From positions 1 through 52,976 of the forward strand of contig DUEJ01000004.1 of NCBI GenBank assembly GCA_011192175.1: DNA of 52,976 bases, written 5' to 3'. Numbering within the stretch: the stretch's first letter is position 1; the number at the start of each line of letters is the position of its first letter. Positions 39,531 to 48,235 of the stretch are shown here, piece by piece. Under the pieces are notes generated by a model. The model had not been told where the DNA came from. It searched no databases and was given only the letters and a program-made list of their open reading frames with translations. Made by a program: the position numbers and the translations under genes. Source of the DNA: Thermoflexia bacterium. Its GTDB lineage: Bacteria > Chloroflexota > Anaerolineae > B4-G1 > SLSP01.

Positions 39531-40730
39531 ATGAACCATAAATATCTTTTAATCGCCGTAACCTTACCTTTACTACTCTTACTCATAACCGGTTGTGGTA
39601 ACGCTACTCCGGCAGCGACCGCCACTCCCACGCGCACCGCGGAGCCGGCAGCTACCCCGGTTCCGCCCACAGCTCTGCCCACCGAGACTCCGGTACCGCC
39701 GACCGCGACGCCTACCGAGGTCGCGGCTGCCCCATCGCAGATTGTCACTCCCTTTCCGCCGGGCGTCAACCCATTGACGGGCTTGAAAGTGGCAGACCCG
39801 GAGATGTTGGAACATATTCCGCTGGCGATCAAAATCTCCAACTCGCCGGCGGTGCGCCCGCAAGCTGGCCTCAACTCCGCGGACATCCTCTTCGAGCATT
39901 ACGCGGAGGGCAATATCACGCGCTTCACCGGCATCTTCTACGGCACGTTCCCGGAGCGGGTTGGTTCCGTGCGGAGCGGCCGGCTGATTGATCTGGAAAT
40001 CCCGGCAATGTATCAGGGAATTTTCGCTTTCTCCGGCATGAGCGGCGGCGTGAAGCAACGGTTCCGCGCTTCCGACCTCTTCCCGGATCAGGTGGCCTCC
40101 CCCGATTTCGGCATTGGGCAACCCTATTTTTACCGGGTGCCAGAGGAGGGTAAAGCCTTCGAGCATACTCTCTATGCCGATCCGGTGGAGTTGCGCGCTT
40201 TGGCGGACGAGCGGGGTATTGATGGGCCGCCAGAATTCCCGCAGCTGCTGGCGTTTATGGATGCACCACCGGTGCTGTCCAATATGTTTGAGGTGCATTA
40301 CTTTGAGATCAACTATCTAGCCGGCACTTGTACCGCCGAGTGGAGTTACGATGCCGCAAGCGGGAATTGGTTGCGCCAGACCGCCGGCCAAATCCACACC
40401 GATTACCTAACCGGGGAACAAGTGCGGGCCTCTAACGTGGTAGTCATCTTCGCTAATCACCTACCCACCGATATCTTGGAGGATACCCACGGCGGCGGGC
40501 ACATGTCCATTGAGATTCAGACTTGGGGCTCCGGCTCGGCGCTGCTCTTCCGCGATGGCAAGATGTATCAGGGCTATTGGAACCGCGCGGCGCGCGGGGA
40601 TATGCTCACGTTCCAGGATACGAGCGGCAACCCGCTCCCCTTGAAGCCGGGGAACAGTTGGTTCCAGTTAGTGCCAGCCAATACCACGGCAGAAGAATTT
40701 GAGACCGGGATGTATCGGTTTACGCCGTAA
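39531..40730 (+). CDS. DUF3048 lipoprotein (YerB-like)
   Basis: A 399-aa secreted lipoprotein. The signal peptide ends at a lipobox (LITGCG, Cys22 or so), then a Thr/Pro/Ala linker (about 25-70). The mature part has NPLTGLKVADPEML, LAIKISNSPAVRPQAGL, LFEHYAEGNITRFTGIFYG and RVGSVRSGRLIDLE, the DUF3048 pattern known from Bacillus YerB. The C-terminal half contains the associated beta domain (LLFRDGKMYQGYWNR). Function unknown; it is surface-exposed. ATG 39531 follows GGGAGGG. Confidence 0.88.
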   Translation: MNHKYLLIAVTLPLLLLLITGCGNATPAATATPTRTAEPAATPVPPTALPTETPVPPTATPTEVAAAPSQIVTPFPPGVNPLTGLKVADPEMLEHIPLAIKISNSPAVRPQAGLNSADILFEHYAEGNITRFTGIFYGTFPERVGSVRSGRLIDLEIPAMYQGIFAFSGMSGGVKQRFRASDLFPDQVASPDFGIGQPYFYRVPEEGKAFEHTLYADPVELRALADERGIDGPPEFPQLLAFMDAPPVLSNMFEVHYFEINYLAGTCTAEWSYDAASGNWLRQTAGQIHTDYLTGEQVRASNVVVIFANHLPTDILEDTHGGGHMSIEIQTWGSGSALLFRDGKMYQGYWNRAARGDMLTFQDTSGNPLPLKPGNSWFQLVPANTTAEEFETGMYRFTP

Positions 40731-40738
40731 GGTTTTTG

Positions 40739-40790
40739 GGGACGCAGATGAACGCTGATTTTATATTTTATCTGCGAAAATCTGCGTCCC
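40739..40790. repeat. Dispersed inverted repeat, GGACGCAG family, copy 3
   Basis: GGGACGCAGAT and ATCTGCGTCCC are exact inverted ends of a 52-base element between convergent genes. It is shorter than copy 2 by loss of one ATCTGCG unit. Confidence 0.85.
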
Positions 40791-40807
40791 CTCTCTTTGC
40801 ACAAACC

Positions 40808-41230
40808 TCAAGATGCTTTCAGTGCCGCCAATAACTGCTCCGGTTCATCCGTGCCCAGGCGGACCTTTTTCCCAGAATGTAACTCCAGCTCGATAGCCTG
40901 CAACCCGGCGATGTTGTACAACCAGCCGTGCGGCGTCAGGTGGATCCCCCAGCCGTAATACCACGGGTTCCTGACAATTTGAGCGTGGACGATCTCCTTG
41001 AGGGGGAGCTGCTTCCTGATAAGCCCCGTTCCAAACCAGAACTCCAGAGAGTCAGCCTCTACTTGCACAGTCAGCGCGTAAAAGAGGAACAAAGTTACCA
41101 GGAGCAGCAAGAGTACCCCCACGTACAAAAGTAGGCCTTCCACAAATGCCAGCACCGCCAAAACCCCGCTCGTCCCCAACAAGAGCGCCGACATCCAGTA
41201 GTTAAACTGAGTGTGCCGATAAATTTCCAT
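40808..41230 (-). CDS. Small membrane protein with PH-like domain (hypothetical)
   Basis: A 140-aa protein with two N-terminal hydrophobic helices (about 12-55), then strands such as LEFWFGTGLIRKQLPLKEIV, WYYGWGIHLTPHGWLYNI and ELELHSGKKVRLGTDEPEQLL. The last segment, with the arrangement of bacterial PH-like domains, suggests a membrane-bound PH protein. No catalytic motif is visible. ATG 41230 follows AGGAGG. Role unknown. Confidence 0.7.
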   Translation of the reverse strand: MEIYRHTQFNYWMSALLLGTSGVLAVLAFVEGLLLYVGVLLLLLVTLFLFYALTVQVEADSLEFWFGTGLIRKQLPLKEIVHAQIVRNPWYYGWGIHLTPHGWLYNIAGLQAIELELHSGKKVRLGTDEPEQLLAALKAS

Positions 41231-41283
41231 CTTCTGTTTACCTCCTGTTTTTAGCCCGGTCTCAAAATAAGTTTGCTCGGGGT

Positions 41284-41347
41284 GTATATGTCAGTGTGGT
41301 GTAAATCCTCTCCAACCGGAACACGCCACCCGCTACCAGCGGAATGA
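41284..41347. repeat. GGTGTGGCGCAAA-family dispersed repeat, copy 2
   Basis: Contains TATGTCAGTGTGGTGTAAAT, CTCTCCAACCGGAACACG and CCCGCTACCAG, matching 48121-48186. Confidence 0.7.
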
Positions 41348-41361
41348 CAAAAGGGATATAG

Positions 41362-42294
41362 TTATTTGCCATTTGCTATTTGCACATTTGCCATTCGCAC
41401 CGGATCTCTGAAATTGTAGATGGCCCCCTCTTTTCGCCAGCTATTGCCGCAGTTAGGGCAATGGAACTCGTGGGGAGTAGGCGTCTCCAGATCTGCCTTG
41501 CAAGCTGGGCAGAGGAAGAAATCGCCCTTTTTGGCCGGGGATTTTTCCTGGCTGGCGCGGGCACGCAGAAAGACGCTGGGCGACCACTGCCAGAGCGCAC
41601 CGGTCGGTTGTACTAACGCATCCAGCTTTACCAGCCAGGGGGTAGGTACCCAACGCTTCAAAAAACCTGAGCGGAAATGGGAGACGGTACGCACCGCTTC
41701 GCGCTCCAATCGGAGGCGGCGCAGTTGTTCCCTAATCCATTGTGGGTGAAAATCGAAGTTGAGCTCTGCAAACTCTACCGGTTCACGGTTAAAGGGGGAC
41801 CACGTTTGGCGGCGGAGGAGATAACGGCCCAACGCTTTTAGATTATGCTTATTGGCGAACTCCAGCACGAGGACTCCTCGCGGGGCCAACGATTCGCTGA
41901 TGCCGCGCAGTACGGCAGGCGCGTCGGTGGCGTGATGTAAGGTCCGGATTATTGTCACCGCGTCGAAAAGCCCGGCGACAAAGGGCGGCGCGTAGAAATC
42001 CGCCTGCACGTACCGATAGCGGGGTTCCCCGTTAGCCCCGCCGTCGCCCCAGCGGGCGACGGCTTGCTCCAGCTGCGTGCGCGCGTAGTCCATGAAGACG
42101 ACGGTCTCGTACCCCTGGTAGAGATCGCCTAGCCGCCCGAATCCGGCGCCAATCTCAACCAGCGTGCGGCCCGTGGGAGGCAGGAGTGCGCGCAATGCCA
42201 CGCGCTCTACGTGGTCCTCATAATCTCGCGCCGCCGTCCAGAATTCAGTGCGGTAACGCGAGCCTTCGTAGCTGCAAATTGGCCGTTTATTCAT
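41362..42294 (-). CDS. Class I SAM methyltransferase with C-terminal zinc ribbon
   Basis: A 310-aa methyltransferase. The SAM motif is LVEIGAGFGRLGDLYQGY, followed by VVFMDYARTQLEQA, YVQADFYAPPF and LDAVTIIRTLHHATDA in order (methyltransferase type 11). At the C-terminus CPACKADLETP and CPNCGNSWRKEG form a zinc-ribbon pair like Trm112-type domains. The substrate is unknown. The gene starts within the end of the upstream 195-aa gene (8-base overlap). The last ten residues (MANVQIANGK) are encoded by an AAATGGC heptamer tract. Confidence 0.83.
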   Translation of the reverse strand: MNKRPICSYEGSRYRTEFWTAARDYEDHVERVALRALLPPTGRTLVEIGAGFGRLGDLYQGYETVVFMDYARTQLEQAVARWGDGGANGEPRYRYVQADFYAPPFVAGLFDAVTIIRTLHHATDAPAVLRGISESLAPRGVLVLEFANKHNLKALGRYLLRRQTWSPFNREPVEFAELNFDFHPQWIREQLRRLRLEREAVRTVSHFRSGFLKRWVPTPWLVKLDALVQPTGALWQWSPSVFLRARASQEKSPAKKGDFFLCPACKADLETPTPHEFHCPNCGNSWRKEGAIYNFRDPVRMANVQIANGK

Positions 42295-42874
42295 CAGCCT
42301 TCTTCAGAAATCCGGCCGGAGTATCGGGAAGACTCTGGAGGCCAACATTGATGGGGCTGAAAACGCCGCGTAACTGATCAATCGCCGGCCCCATCCCCGC
42401 TTCGTTTAGGCCAATCACCACGTCCACCTCCATCTGCACTGGGACGGACTCATCGACGGGCACCTCTAAACTCAAGGCTACGGGGAGAGTCATACTGACA
42501 GGCAAGTTCAAACTGACTGTACCGTTGATGGCGCCGCCCCAACCGGGGAGTTGAAAGGTGGCGGGGACATTCAAGGGGACTGGTTCGACTAAAATCACAT
42601 CCGTCACCTGGTCTAGCTGCAAGGTGAATTGCACCGGAATCTCATCGTCAATATCCACCGTAGTCTGGATATCAGTATCGCCCAGAGCTCTGAAAGCTTC
42701 ATCCAGGTCCCCTAAGAGTGGCTCGACCAGTTGCGCTTTAGCCATCAGCAACGGCCCCGGTGAGAGAAGTAACACCAACACCAGGATGAAATTCACCACA
42801 AAGGAGAAGATAATAGCGAAGTTTTTGAATGCTGTCCAAAAATGGAATTTACGAGTTTCCTGCGCTGCTGCCAT
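42287..42874 (-). CDS. Hypothetical membrane-anchored protein, 195 aa
   Basis: Unrecognised. One N-terminal hydrophobic helix (NFAIIFSFVVNFILVLVLLL) is followed by an extracellular part rich in Val/Pro/Leu with repeated short strands (VILVEPVPLNVPATFQLPG, VSLNLPVSMTLPVALSLEV). This pattern suggests a beta-rich or repetitive fold. ATG 42874 follows GGAGG. It overlaps the methyltransferase gene by eight bases, so the two form an operon. Nothing further can be supported. Confidence 0.6.
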   Translation of the reverse strand: MAAAQETRKFHFWTAFKNFAIIFSFVVNFILVLVLLLSPGPLLMAKAQLVEPLLGDLDEAFRALGDTDIQTTVDIDDEIPVQFTLQLDQVTDVILVEPVPLNVPATFQLPGWGGAINGTVSLNLPVSMTLPVALSLEVPVDESVPVQMEVDVVIGLNEAGMGPAIDQLRGVFSPINVGLQSLPDTPAGFLKKADE

Positions 42875-42960
42875 TTCATACCTCCAGATAGTTGGATAAG
42901 GGTCTCAGTTGGAAATTAGCTTAGCACGTTTTAAGAGTAAGGCAAAGATTAAAGAGCACT

Positions 42961-43413
42961 TTATTCAACGCTTCTCTCCGCTGGTGATTGCTTGCCATGC
43001 CAGGCGGTAATCCTTACCCGCCATGTCCTAAGCGCGGATAGTTTTGAAGGCGCTATCTTCCACTCCCGGCCAGAATAATGACGCATGATGCTATTGAGCG
43101 CCGCTACCATCTCCTCCGGGTCTGTGATCTCCGCGGCTTCACCAAAACAGATCACGCTTTGAAAAGCCACTGACCAACTGCACGGCGAGCTCGGGTGAGG
43201 AATTATCCGCACGTTGCGCTCAAACTCGAGGCAGACACGCGCATTAGCTACTAGATACTCTATCTTCTGTCCAGCTAGAGCGGTATGAAAGTAGATATTT
43301 TCACCATCATAGCCAAACGAGAGGGGGACAATGTAAGGCACATTATCTTTCGCTAGTCCCAACCGGCAGACGGCACAGCTCTCTATAATTTCATCGATCT
43401 GAGTTTGGTCCAT
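42961..43413 (-). CDS. Pyridoxamine 5'-phosphate oxidase-like FMN-binding protein
   Basis: A 150-aa split-barrel flavoprotein. Family features are VCRLGLAKDNVPYIVPLSF, the beta segment YDGENIYFHTALAGQK, VCLEFERN and SVICFGEAAEI. Small members of this class reduce nitroimidazoles or act on F420/FMN; the real substrate is unknown. ATG 43413 with AAGGAA upstream is preferred to a longer start at 43446 that lacks a ribosome binding site. It is a single gene flanked by repeats. Confidence 0.8.
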   Translation of the reverse strand: MDQTQIDEIIESCAVCRLGLAKDNVPYIVPLSFGYDGENIYFHTALAGQKIEYLVANARVCLEFERNVRIIPHPSSPCSWSVAFQSVICFGEAAEITDPEEMVAALNSIMRHYSGREWKIAPSKLSALRTWRVRITAWHGKQSPAERSVE

Positions 43414-43450
43414 AATTTCCTTCTTTAGGGCTTTCGCTAACGACATTTTT

Positions 43451-43534
43451 TAACCACTAATTTACGCGAATGAATGCCAAAAACTACTAAAATTAGCGTC
43501 AATTCGCGGTTTAGCTGCCTAGCCAGCGAAACTC
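43451..43534. repeat. TTTAGCTGCCTAGCCAGCG-family repeat, full copy
   Basis: Reads as the reverse complement of 49920-50012 over about 85 bases, including TAGCTGCCTAGCCAGCGAAA, CGCGGTTT and AAAATTAGCG. Both ends carry AATTTACGC-type motifs. Confidence 0.8.
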
Positions 43535-43812
43535 CTATTCTCTTTACGTCTCATTAAAGTCGTCAATACTGGTTAGTTAGCGTACATCAAGACCGCGTTC
43601 CAGTACCGGGAACAGATAGCCCCACATATAGTATCGCAGTCCGCATAAATGTACACTTGGTAGTGTTTATACGGCGTCCCCGCAAAAAAGCGCGGAACGT
43701 TGTCTTGATTCTACCAAGGAAGCCAAGAATTTCACCGCAAGGGCGCGTAGGCGCAAAGATTTGAAAATTACCTTCAACTTTTAACTTGCAATCTTTGCCC
43801 TGTTAATTTACC

Positions 43813-43954
43813 CAGGGCAATCGCATTTAGCCGTTTCTGGGGACGCTGTCCCTGAAAACACCCCGAAAACAGGCCCTCAGTGGGGTAAAATCTTCAGCCA
43901 AGCAGTGTTTCTGACCCTCAAATGGGAGCTGGTTTTCCATATGCGATTGCCCTG
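43813..43954. mobile_element. MITE-like element (142 bp, 14-bp inverted ends, 10-bp target repeats)
   Basis: The left end CAGGGCAATCGCAT and the right end ATGCGATTGCCCTG are perfect inverted repeats. Both sides are flanked by the direct repeat TTAATTTACC. No coding sequence fits inside. CA-starting ends and target duplications of this size are known for IS4-type transposons. It is a non-autonomous element or a deleted insertion sequence, 19 bases upstream of the suf promoter. The region 43447-44036 otherwise contains only dispersed repeats. Confidence 0.65.
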
Positions 43955-43973
43955 TTAATTTACCAGATAAATC

Positions 43974-44002
43974 TTGACAAAATTATTCCGGAGAGGTATA
44001 CT
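43974..44002 (+). promoter_or_regulatory. Sigma-70-type promoter of sufCBD
   Basis: Perfect TTGACA and near-perfect TATACT are separated by 17 bases. It gives a leader of about 30 bases ending in AGAAGGAG. A binding site for an Fe-S regulator was not recognised. Confidence 0.85.
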
Positions 44003-44036
44003 TTCGCTGGTGATTTGGTAAGAAGGAGTATGGCAA

Positions 44037-44837
44037 ATGAACACCTTGGAAATCCGGGACTTGCAGGTACGGGTAGCAGATGAGGAAGAAACAGGTATTC
44101 TGAAGGGCGCCAACTTAGTTATCCGAGCCGGCGAAATCCACGCACTGATGGGGCCTAATGGTTCTGGCAAGAGCACCCTCTCCTACGCGCTGATGGGACA
44201 TCCGCGTTACGTGGTGACGGGAGGCGACATCCTGCTCAACGGGGAGAGCATCTTGGGGCTGGCTCCGGACGAACGCGCGCGGCGCGGGCTTTTTCTAGCC
44301 ATGCAGTACCCCGTTGCTATCTCTGGCGTGACCTTGTACTCATTCCTGCGCGCCGCAGTCAGCGCGAGACGCGGTTATGGGCAGCGCGCACACGAATCTG
44401 ACGGGGAACACAGACGCTCTCCGTTGATTCCGGGACGCGAATTTCGCCAAGAGGTGCGGGCGGAGATGGCTAAATTGGAGATGGACCGCACTTTTCTCCG
44501 CCGTTATCTCAACGAGGGGTTCTCCGGCGGCGAGAAGAAACGGGCCGAGATTTTGCAGCTGGCCTTGCTCAAGCCGGAATTCGCGATCTTAGATGAGACC
44601 GATTCGGGGCTGGATATTGACGCCTTGCGTATCGTAGCGGCAAGCGTGAACCGTTTACAGCGCGAGCTCAACATGGGTTTGCTGATCATCACGCACTACC
44701 AACGGATACTCAACTACATTCACCCGGATTTCGTCCATATCTTTTATGAAGGCCAGATCGTGAAATCCGATGGCGCGAAGCTGGCTAAGAAACTGGAAGC
44801 AGAGGGCTATGATTGGGTGCGCGAGCAATTTGTCTAA
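44037..44837 (+). CDS. sufC: Fe-S cluster assembly ATPase SufC
   Basis: A 266-aa soluble ABC ATPase that drives the SufBCD scaffold. Walker A is GPNGSGKSTLS, the signature FSGGEKKRAEI, Walker B FAILDETDSGLDIDAL, and the switch is ITHYQRIL, all typical of SufC. The segment RRGYGQRAHESDGEHRRSP in the middle is longer than usual and hydrophilic, and accounts for the extra length. It is the first gene of sufC-sufB-sufD, with AGAAGGAG upstream. No sufS or sufU is in the window. Confidence 0.97.
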   Translation: MNTLEIRDLQVRVADEEETGILKGANLVIRAGEIHALMGPNGSGKSTLSYALMGHPRYVVTGGDILLNGESILGLAPDERARRGLFLAMQYPVAISGVTLYSFLRAAVSARRGYGQRAHESDGEHRRSPLIPGREFRQEVRAEMAKLEMDRTFLRRYLNEGFSGGEKKRAEILQLALLKPEFAILDETDSGLDIDALRIVAASVNRLQRELNMGLLIITHYQRILNYIHPDFVHIFYEGQIVKSDGAKLAKKLEAEGYDWVREQFV

Positions 44838-44864
44838 CTTCTCACTCCCGCCTACGGAGAAACT

Positions 44865-46274
44865 ATGACCACTAAGCATGATGACCTGCGACAACTGAAA
44901 GATCAATCACAATACGATTTTACTACCACCTATGAATACGCTCATCGCTCCCGTAAGGGCATTGGGGCGGATATCGTGCGGGAAATTTCCGCGCTCAAGG
45001 ATGAACCGCCATGGATGTTGGATTTTCGCTTGCGGGCACTGGATATCTTCTTCAAGAAACCGCTGCCCACTTGGGGACCTGATCTCAGTTCACTGGATTT
45101 TGAGGAGTTTTATTACTACTTGCGTCCCACGAAGAGCAAAGCGCGTTCCTGGGACGATGTGCCGGAAGAGATCAAGGATACCTTCGAGAAACTCGGCATC
45201 CCAGAAGCGGAGCGTAAATTCCTGGCAGGCGTGGAAACCCAGCTAGATTCCGAGGCGGTCTACGGCTCCCTAAAAAAGGAATGGGAGAGCCAGGGTATCA
45301 TCTTTGTCGATATGGATACCGCCGTGCAGGAATATCCGGAACTGGTACGCGCGCATATTGGTCGCGTGGTACCCATTGCTGATAATAAATTCTCCGCGTT
45401 GAACAGTGCCTTCTGGTCGGGCGGCAGTTTTGTCTATGTGCCGCCGGGCGTGCAGGTGGATATCCCGTTGCAAGCCTACTTCCGTATCAACTCCCAGAGC
45501 CTGGGACAGTTTGAGCGCACCATCATCATCGCAGATGAGGGGAGTAGCGTGCATTACATCGAAGGCTGTACCGCACCACAGTATTCCACCGCCGCGCTCC
45601 ACACGGGAGTCATCGAGATCTTTGTTGAGAAAGGCGCCCATGCCCGTTATAGCACGATCCAGAACTGGTCGCGTAACGTCTACAACTTGGTGACGCAGCG
45701 AGCCGTGGTGGACGCAGATGGCAGCATGGAATGGGTGGATGCCAATTTGGGTAGCGGGATCACCATGAAATATCCCGCGGTGATTCTCAAGGGGCCGCGC
45801 GCGCATGGTGAAGTGCTCTCCATCGCTTTCGCCGGGGCGGGGCAACATTACGATGCTGGCGCCAAAGCGCTCCATCTGGCACCCCATACAACCTCAATCA
45901 TCAACTCCAAATCCATTAGCAAAGATACCGGACGCTCTGGGTATCGAGGCTTGGTGAAGGTCGCTAAGGGCGCCTATGGGGTAAAATCTAAGGTTGAGTG
46001 CGACGCGCTCCTCTTAGACCCCGGTTCGCGCTCCGACACTTACCCCTACATCGATGTACACGAAGACGACGTGCAAATTGAACATGAAGCGTCTGTCAGC
46101 AAGATCAACGAAGAGCAACTCTTCTACCTGATGAGCCGGGGATTGAGCGCGGAGCAGGCAGCGGTGATGATAGTTAACGGTTTCCTGGAGCCTTTTATCA
46201 AAGAATTGCCGATGGAATACGCGGTAGAACTTAACCGGTTGGTGGCGCTCCAGATGGAAGGATCGGTGGGTTGA
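44865..46274 (+). CDS. sufB: Fe-S cluster assembly scaffold SufB
   Basis: A 469-aa subunit that builds the cluster. It begins near [17 protein letters not shown] and has the conserved [36 protein letters not shown] (the Cys is a functional residue in the family), [20 protein letters not shown] and [19 protein letters not shown]. Length is normal. ATG 44865 follows GGAG. The stop overlaps the sufD start. Confidence 0.97.
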   Translation: MTTKHDDLRQLKDQSQYDFTTTYEYAHRSRKGIGADIVREISALKDEPPWMLDFRLRALDIFFKKPLPTWGPDLSSLDFEEFYYYLRPTKSKARSWDDVPEEIKDTFEKLGIPEAERKFLAGVETQLDSEAVYGSLKKEWESQGIIFVDMDTAVQEYPELVRAHIGRVVPIADNKFSALNSAFWSGGSFVYVPPGVQVDIPLQAYFRINSQSLGQFERTIIIADEGSSVHYIEGCTAPQYSTAALHTGVIEIFVEKGAHARYSTIQNWSRNVYNLVTQRAVVDADGSMEWVDANLGSGITMKYPAVILKGPRAHGEVLSIAFAGAGQHYDAGAKALHLAPHTTSIINSKSISKDTGRSGYRGLVKVAKGAYGVKSKVECDALLLDPGSRSDTYPYIDVHEDDVQIEHEASVSKINEEQLFYLMSRGLSAEQAAVMIVNGFLEPFIKELPMEYAVELNRLVALQMEGSVG

Positions 46275-47644
46275 TGATCAAAGAACGTACATACTACCCC
46301 TCTCCGACTAGGAAAGATCAAAAATTGGAGTTGCCCGTCAACGCGGCCGCCGTCGCGGCCTTGAGCGCTTACTACGCTGAACCGGCCTGGCTCCGGGAAT
46401 CGCGGCGCGAGGCTTGGGAGCTCTACGCAGAACTTCCCTGGCCAGACCGCCAAGAGGAACCGTGGCGGCGGGTGCCGCTGCACGAGTTCCCGTTGGCGGC
46501 GCGCCGTTTAGTCCTGTCTCCCCCACAGCTCTCTACTCTGGAGGAACTACCTCCTTGTTGGTTACTCCCTGATTTACCGCGAGCGCATTGTACCGGTTTG
46601 TTGATCCACAATAACGGTGGCGTCTGTTACGCGGATTTAGAGGAGGAAGCGCGCGATGCAGGCGTGGTGTTGCAAGATCTGCATCGCGCGCTAGAGAGTC
46701 ACGAGGAACTTATTCGCCGGCATTGGCTACGTGGCGCCATCACCCGGCCGGATTTCAATAAATTTACGGCCTTGAACGCGGCCTTGTGGCATGGCGGAAC
46801 CTTCGTCTACGTGCCTGCCGGCGTGCGGGTGGAACGTCCCCTCCGCACTCTGACCGGTTACGATGCGGCGGGGGGAACAGGATTGCACCATACGCTGATC
46901 GTCGCGGAGCAGGGCGCGAAAGTAACCGTGATTCAGGAACGTTATTCGTTAGAATCCGAGCCAGAGCTTAACTCGGAAATAGTGGAAATTTACGCCGCCG
47001 CCGGGGCTTGGATCCGTTACATCAGCCTCCAAAATTGGGGGAAGCAACGGTACACGGTCAGCGTGCAGAACGCGCAGCTGGAGCGCGACGCGCATTTAGT
47101 GTGGGGGAGCGGCTCTCTGGGCGGCGCGGCGACCAAGGAATTCCTGCGCACCGAGCTGCGAGCACCACGAGCACACGCGGTGATGCGTGGCTTCACTTTT
47201 GCGACCGGGCAGCAGCGTCTGGACCAGAGTACCTATCAGCACCAGCTGGCCCCGGATACTTATAGCGATCTGCTCTTCCGTAACGTGTTGCGCGACCAGT
47301 CCCGCACTGTTTTCTACGGGATGATTCGCATGGAGCAGGCAGCCCAAAATTCAGCAGGCTATCAAGCTAACAACAATTTGCTGCTGGATCAGGCCCGCGC
47401 ACATTCCATCCCGGGCCTGGAGATTATGGCGAACGAGGTCAGCTGTAGTCACGGGGCCACCGTCTCGCGGCTGGATCCGGAGCAGCTCTTCTACCTGCTC
47501 TCGCGGGCTATCCCGCGTGAGGAAGCCGAGTATCTGCTGGTGCAGGGTTTCCTTAACCCGATTATTGAGCATGTTCCGCTATCTGCCATACGCGCATATT
47601 TGGCAGAAGAGATTGCGCGACGTTTTTGGCAAGCCGCTATTTGA
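46274..47644 (+). CDS. sufD: Fe-S cluster assembly protein SufD
   Basis: A 456-aa relative of SufB that forms the heterodimer with it. Family motifs are FTALNAALWHGGTFVYVPAG, VRVERPLRTLTGYDAA, YQANNNLLLDQARAHSIPGL and CSHGATVSRLDPEQLFYLLSR. An annotated TTG at 46271 is unlikely; ATG 46274 overlaps the sufB stop (TGATG). The N-terminal part is weakly conserved, as usual. Last gene of the suf operon. Confidence 0.95.
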   Translation: MIKERTYYPSPTRKDQKLELPVNAAAVAALSAYYAEPAWLRESRREAWELYAELPWPDRQEEPWRRVPLHEFPLAARRLVLSPPQLSTLEELPPCWLLPDLPRAHCTGLLIHNNGGVCYADLEEEARDAGVVLQDLHRALESHEELIRRHWLRGAITRPDFNKFTALNAALWHGGTFVYVPAGVRVERPLRTLTGYDAAGGTGLHHTLIVAEQGAKVTVIQERYSLESEPELNSEIVEIYAAAGAWIRYISLQNWGKQRYTVSVQNAQLERDAHLVWGSGSLGGAATKEFLRTELRAPRAHAVMRGFTFATGQQRLDQSTYQHQLAPDTYSDLLFRNVLRDQSRTVFYGMIRMEQAAQNSAGYQANNNLLLDQARAHSIPGLEIMANEVSCSHGATVSRLDPEQLFYLLSRAIPREEAEYLLVQGFLNPIIEHVPLSAIRAYLAEEIARRFWQAAI

Positions 47645-47707
47645 TGGGGGTGCATGTTCCGTTCGGAGAGGCTTTACGCTATCCGCAATCTGGACATATT
47701 TTCCAAC

Positions 47708-47735
47708 TTGCGCAAATAGAGTAAGCTGTTACAAT
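47708..47735 (+). promoter_or_regulatory. Promoter of tRNA-Val
   Basis: TTGCGC and TACAAT are 16 bases apart and end 10 bases before the mature tRNA. It is a weaker -35 element but a good -10 element. Confidence 0.6.
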
Positions 47736-47745
47736 GACGCTTGAT

Positions 47746-47822
47746 GGGCGGTTAGCTCAGTTGGCCAGAGCGCCGCGTTGACATCGCGGAGGTCACAGGT
47801 TCAAGTCCTGTACCGCCCACCA
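47746..47822 (+). tRNA. tRNA-Val(GAC)
   Basis: A 77-base cloverleaf with a GGGCGGT/ACCGCCC acceptor stem, D stem GCTC/GAGC, anticodon stem CCGCG/CGCGG with loop TTGACAT, so anticodon GAC at 47780-47782. The T arm is ACAGG TTCAAGT CCTGT. The CCA end is encoded. It reads GUC valine codons. A hairpin terminator follows. Confidence 0.97.
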
Positions 47823-47830
47823 ACTACTGA

Positions 47831-47864
47831 GCGGATCGGGTCTCCCGATCCGCTTCTGTTTTTT
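47831..47864 (+). terminator. Rho-independent terminator after tRNA-Val
   Basis: GCGGATCGGG and CCCGATCCGC form a perfect 10-bp stem with a three-base loop, followed by TTCTGTTTTTT. Confidence 0.9.
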
Positions 47865-48003
47865 CAGACCTCGGAGGTCTATCACGCAGTGACGCCGGTT
47901 CAAGCCGGCTAGCCCCATTTATGGGGCGTGGCTCCGTAGCTTGGTCGTTCACGGCCAAGCGTCGCTCGTTTTGCGGTTGATTACCATACGCCGACCGCTC
48001 ACT

Positions 48004-48060
48004 AGTCCACGTAGGTGGACTTCGCGAGGGTAGCCGCGACTTTAGTCGCCAGGCTAACAT
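48004..48060. repeat. Dispersed repeat with AGTCCAC hairpin, copy 2
   Basis: AGTCCACGTAGGTGGACT followed by GTAGCCGCGACTTTAGTCGC matches 2981-3039 in reverse. Stem changes are paired, so the hairpin is kept. Confidence 0.7.
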
Positions 48061-48120
48061 TACTGGCCACCACTCCAATCAGGGCTGACAGAACACTAGG
48101 TGTGTTTCAGGATAGTTGAG

Positions 48121-48186
48121 AGATATGTCGGTGTGGCGCAAAGCTTCTCCAAACGGAACCCGCTACCAGAAATTCAACCACACTGA
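48121..48186. repeat. GGTGTGGCGCAAA-family dispersed repeat, copy 3
   Basis: Contains GTCGGTGTGGCGCAAAGCTT, CTCCAAACGGAACCCGCTAC and CAGAAATTCAACC. It is the best copy of the three. Confidence 0.75.
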
Positions 48187-48235
48187 AACGTACCCATTTA
48201 ATCCCCTCTGTCTAGAGTCTTAAAGGGAGGCCGCT

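Larger units (their letters stand above)
47891..48235. other. Gene-free stretch between the tRNA terminator and the CapA-like gene
   Basis: Contains two short hairpins (GCCGGTTCAAGCCGGC and GCCCCATTTATGGGGC), then the two dispersed repeats listed separately at 48004-48060 and 48121-48186. No coding frame is convincing. No promoter for the CapA-like gene was identified with confidence. Confidence 0.6.

Noticed and set aside
39579-40298. Minus-strand open frame of 239 codons opposite the DUF3048 gene
   Set aside because: Shadow; the plus strand has a signal peptide, lipobox and family motifs.
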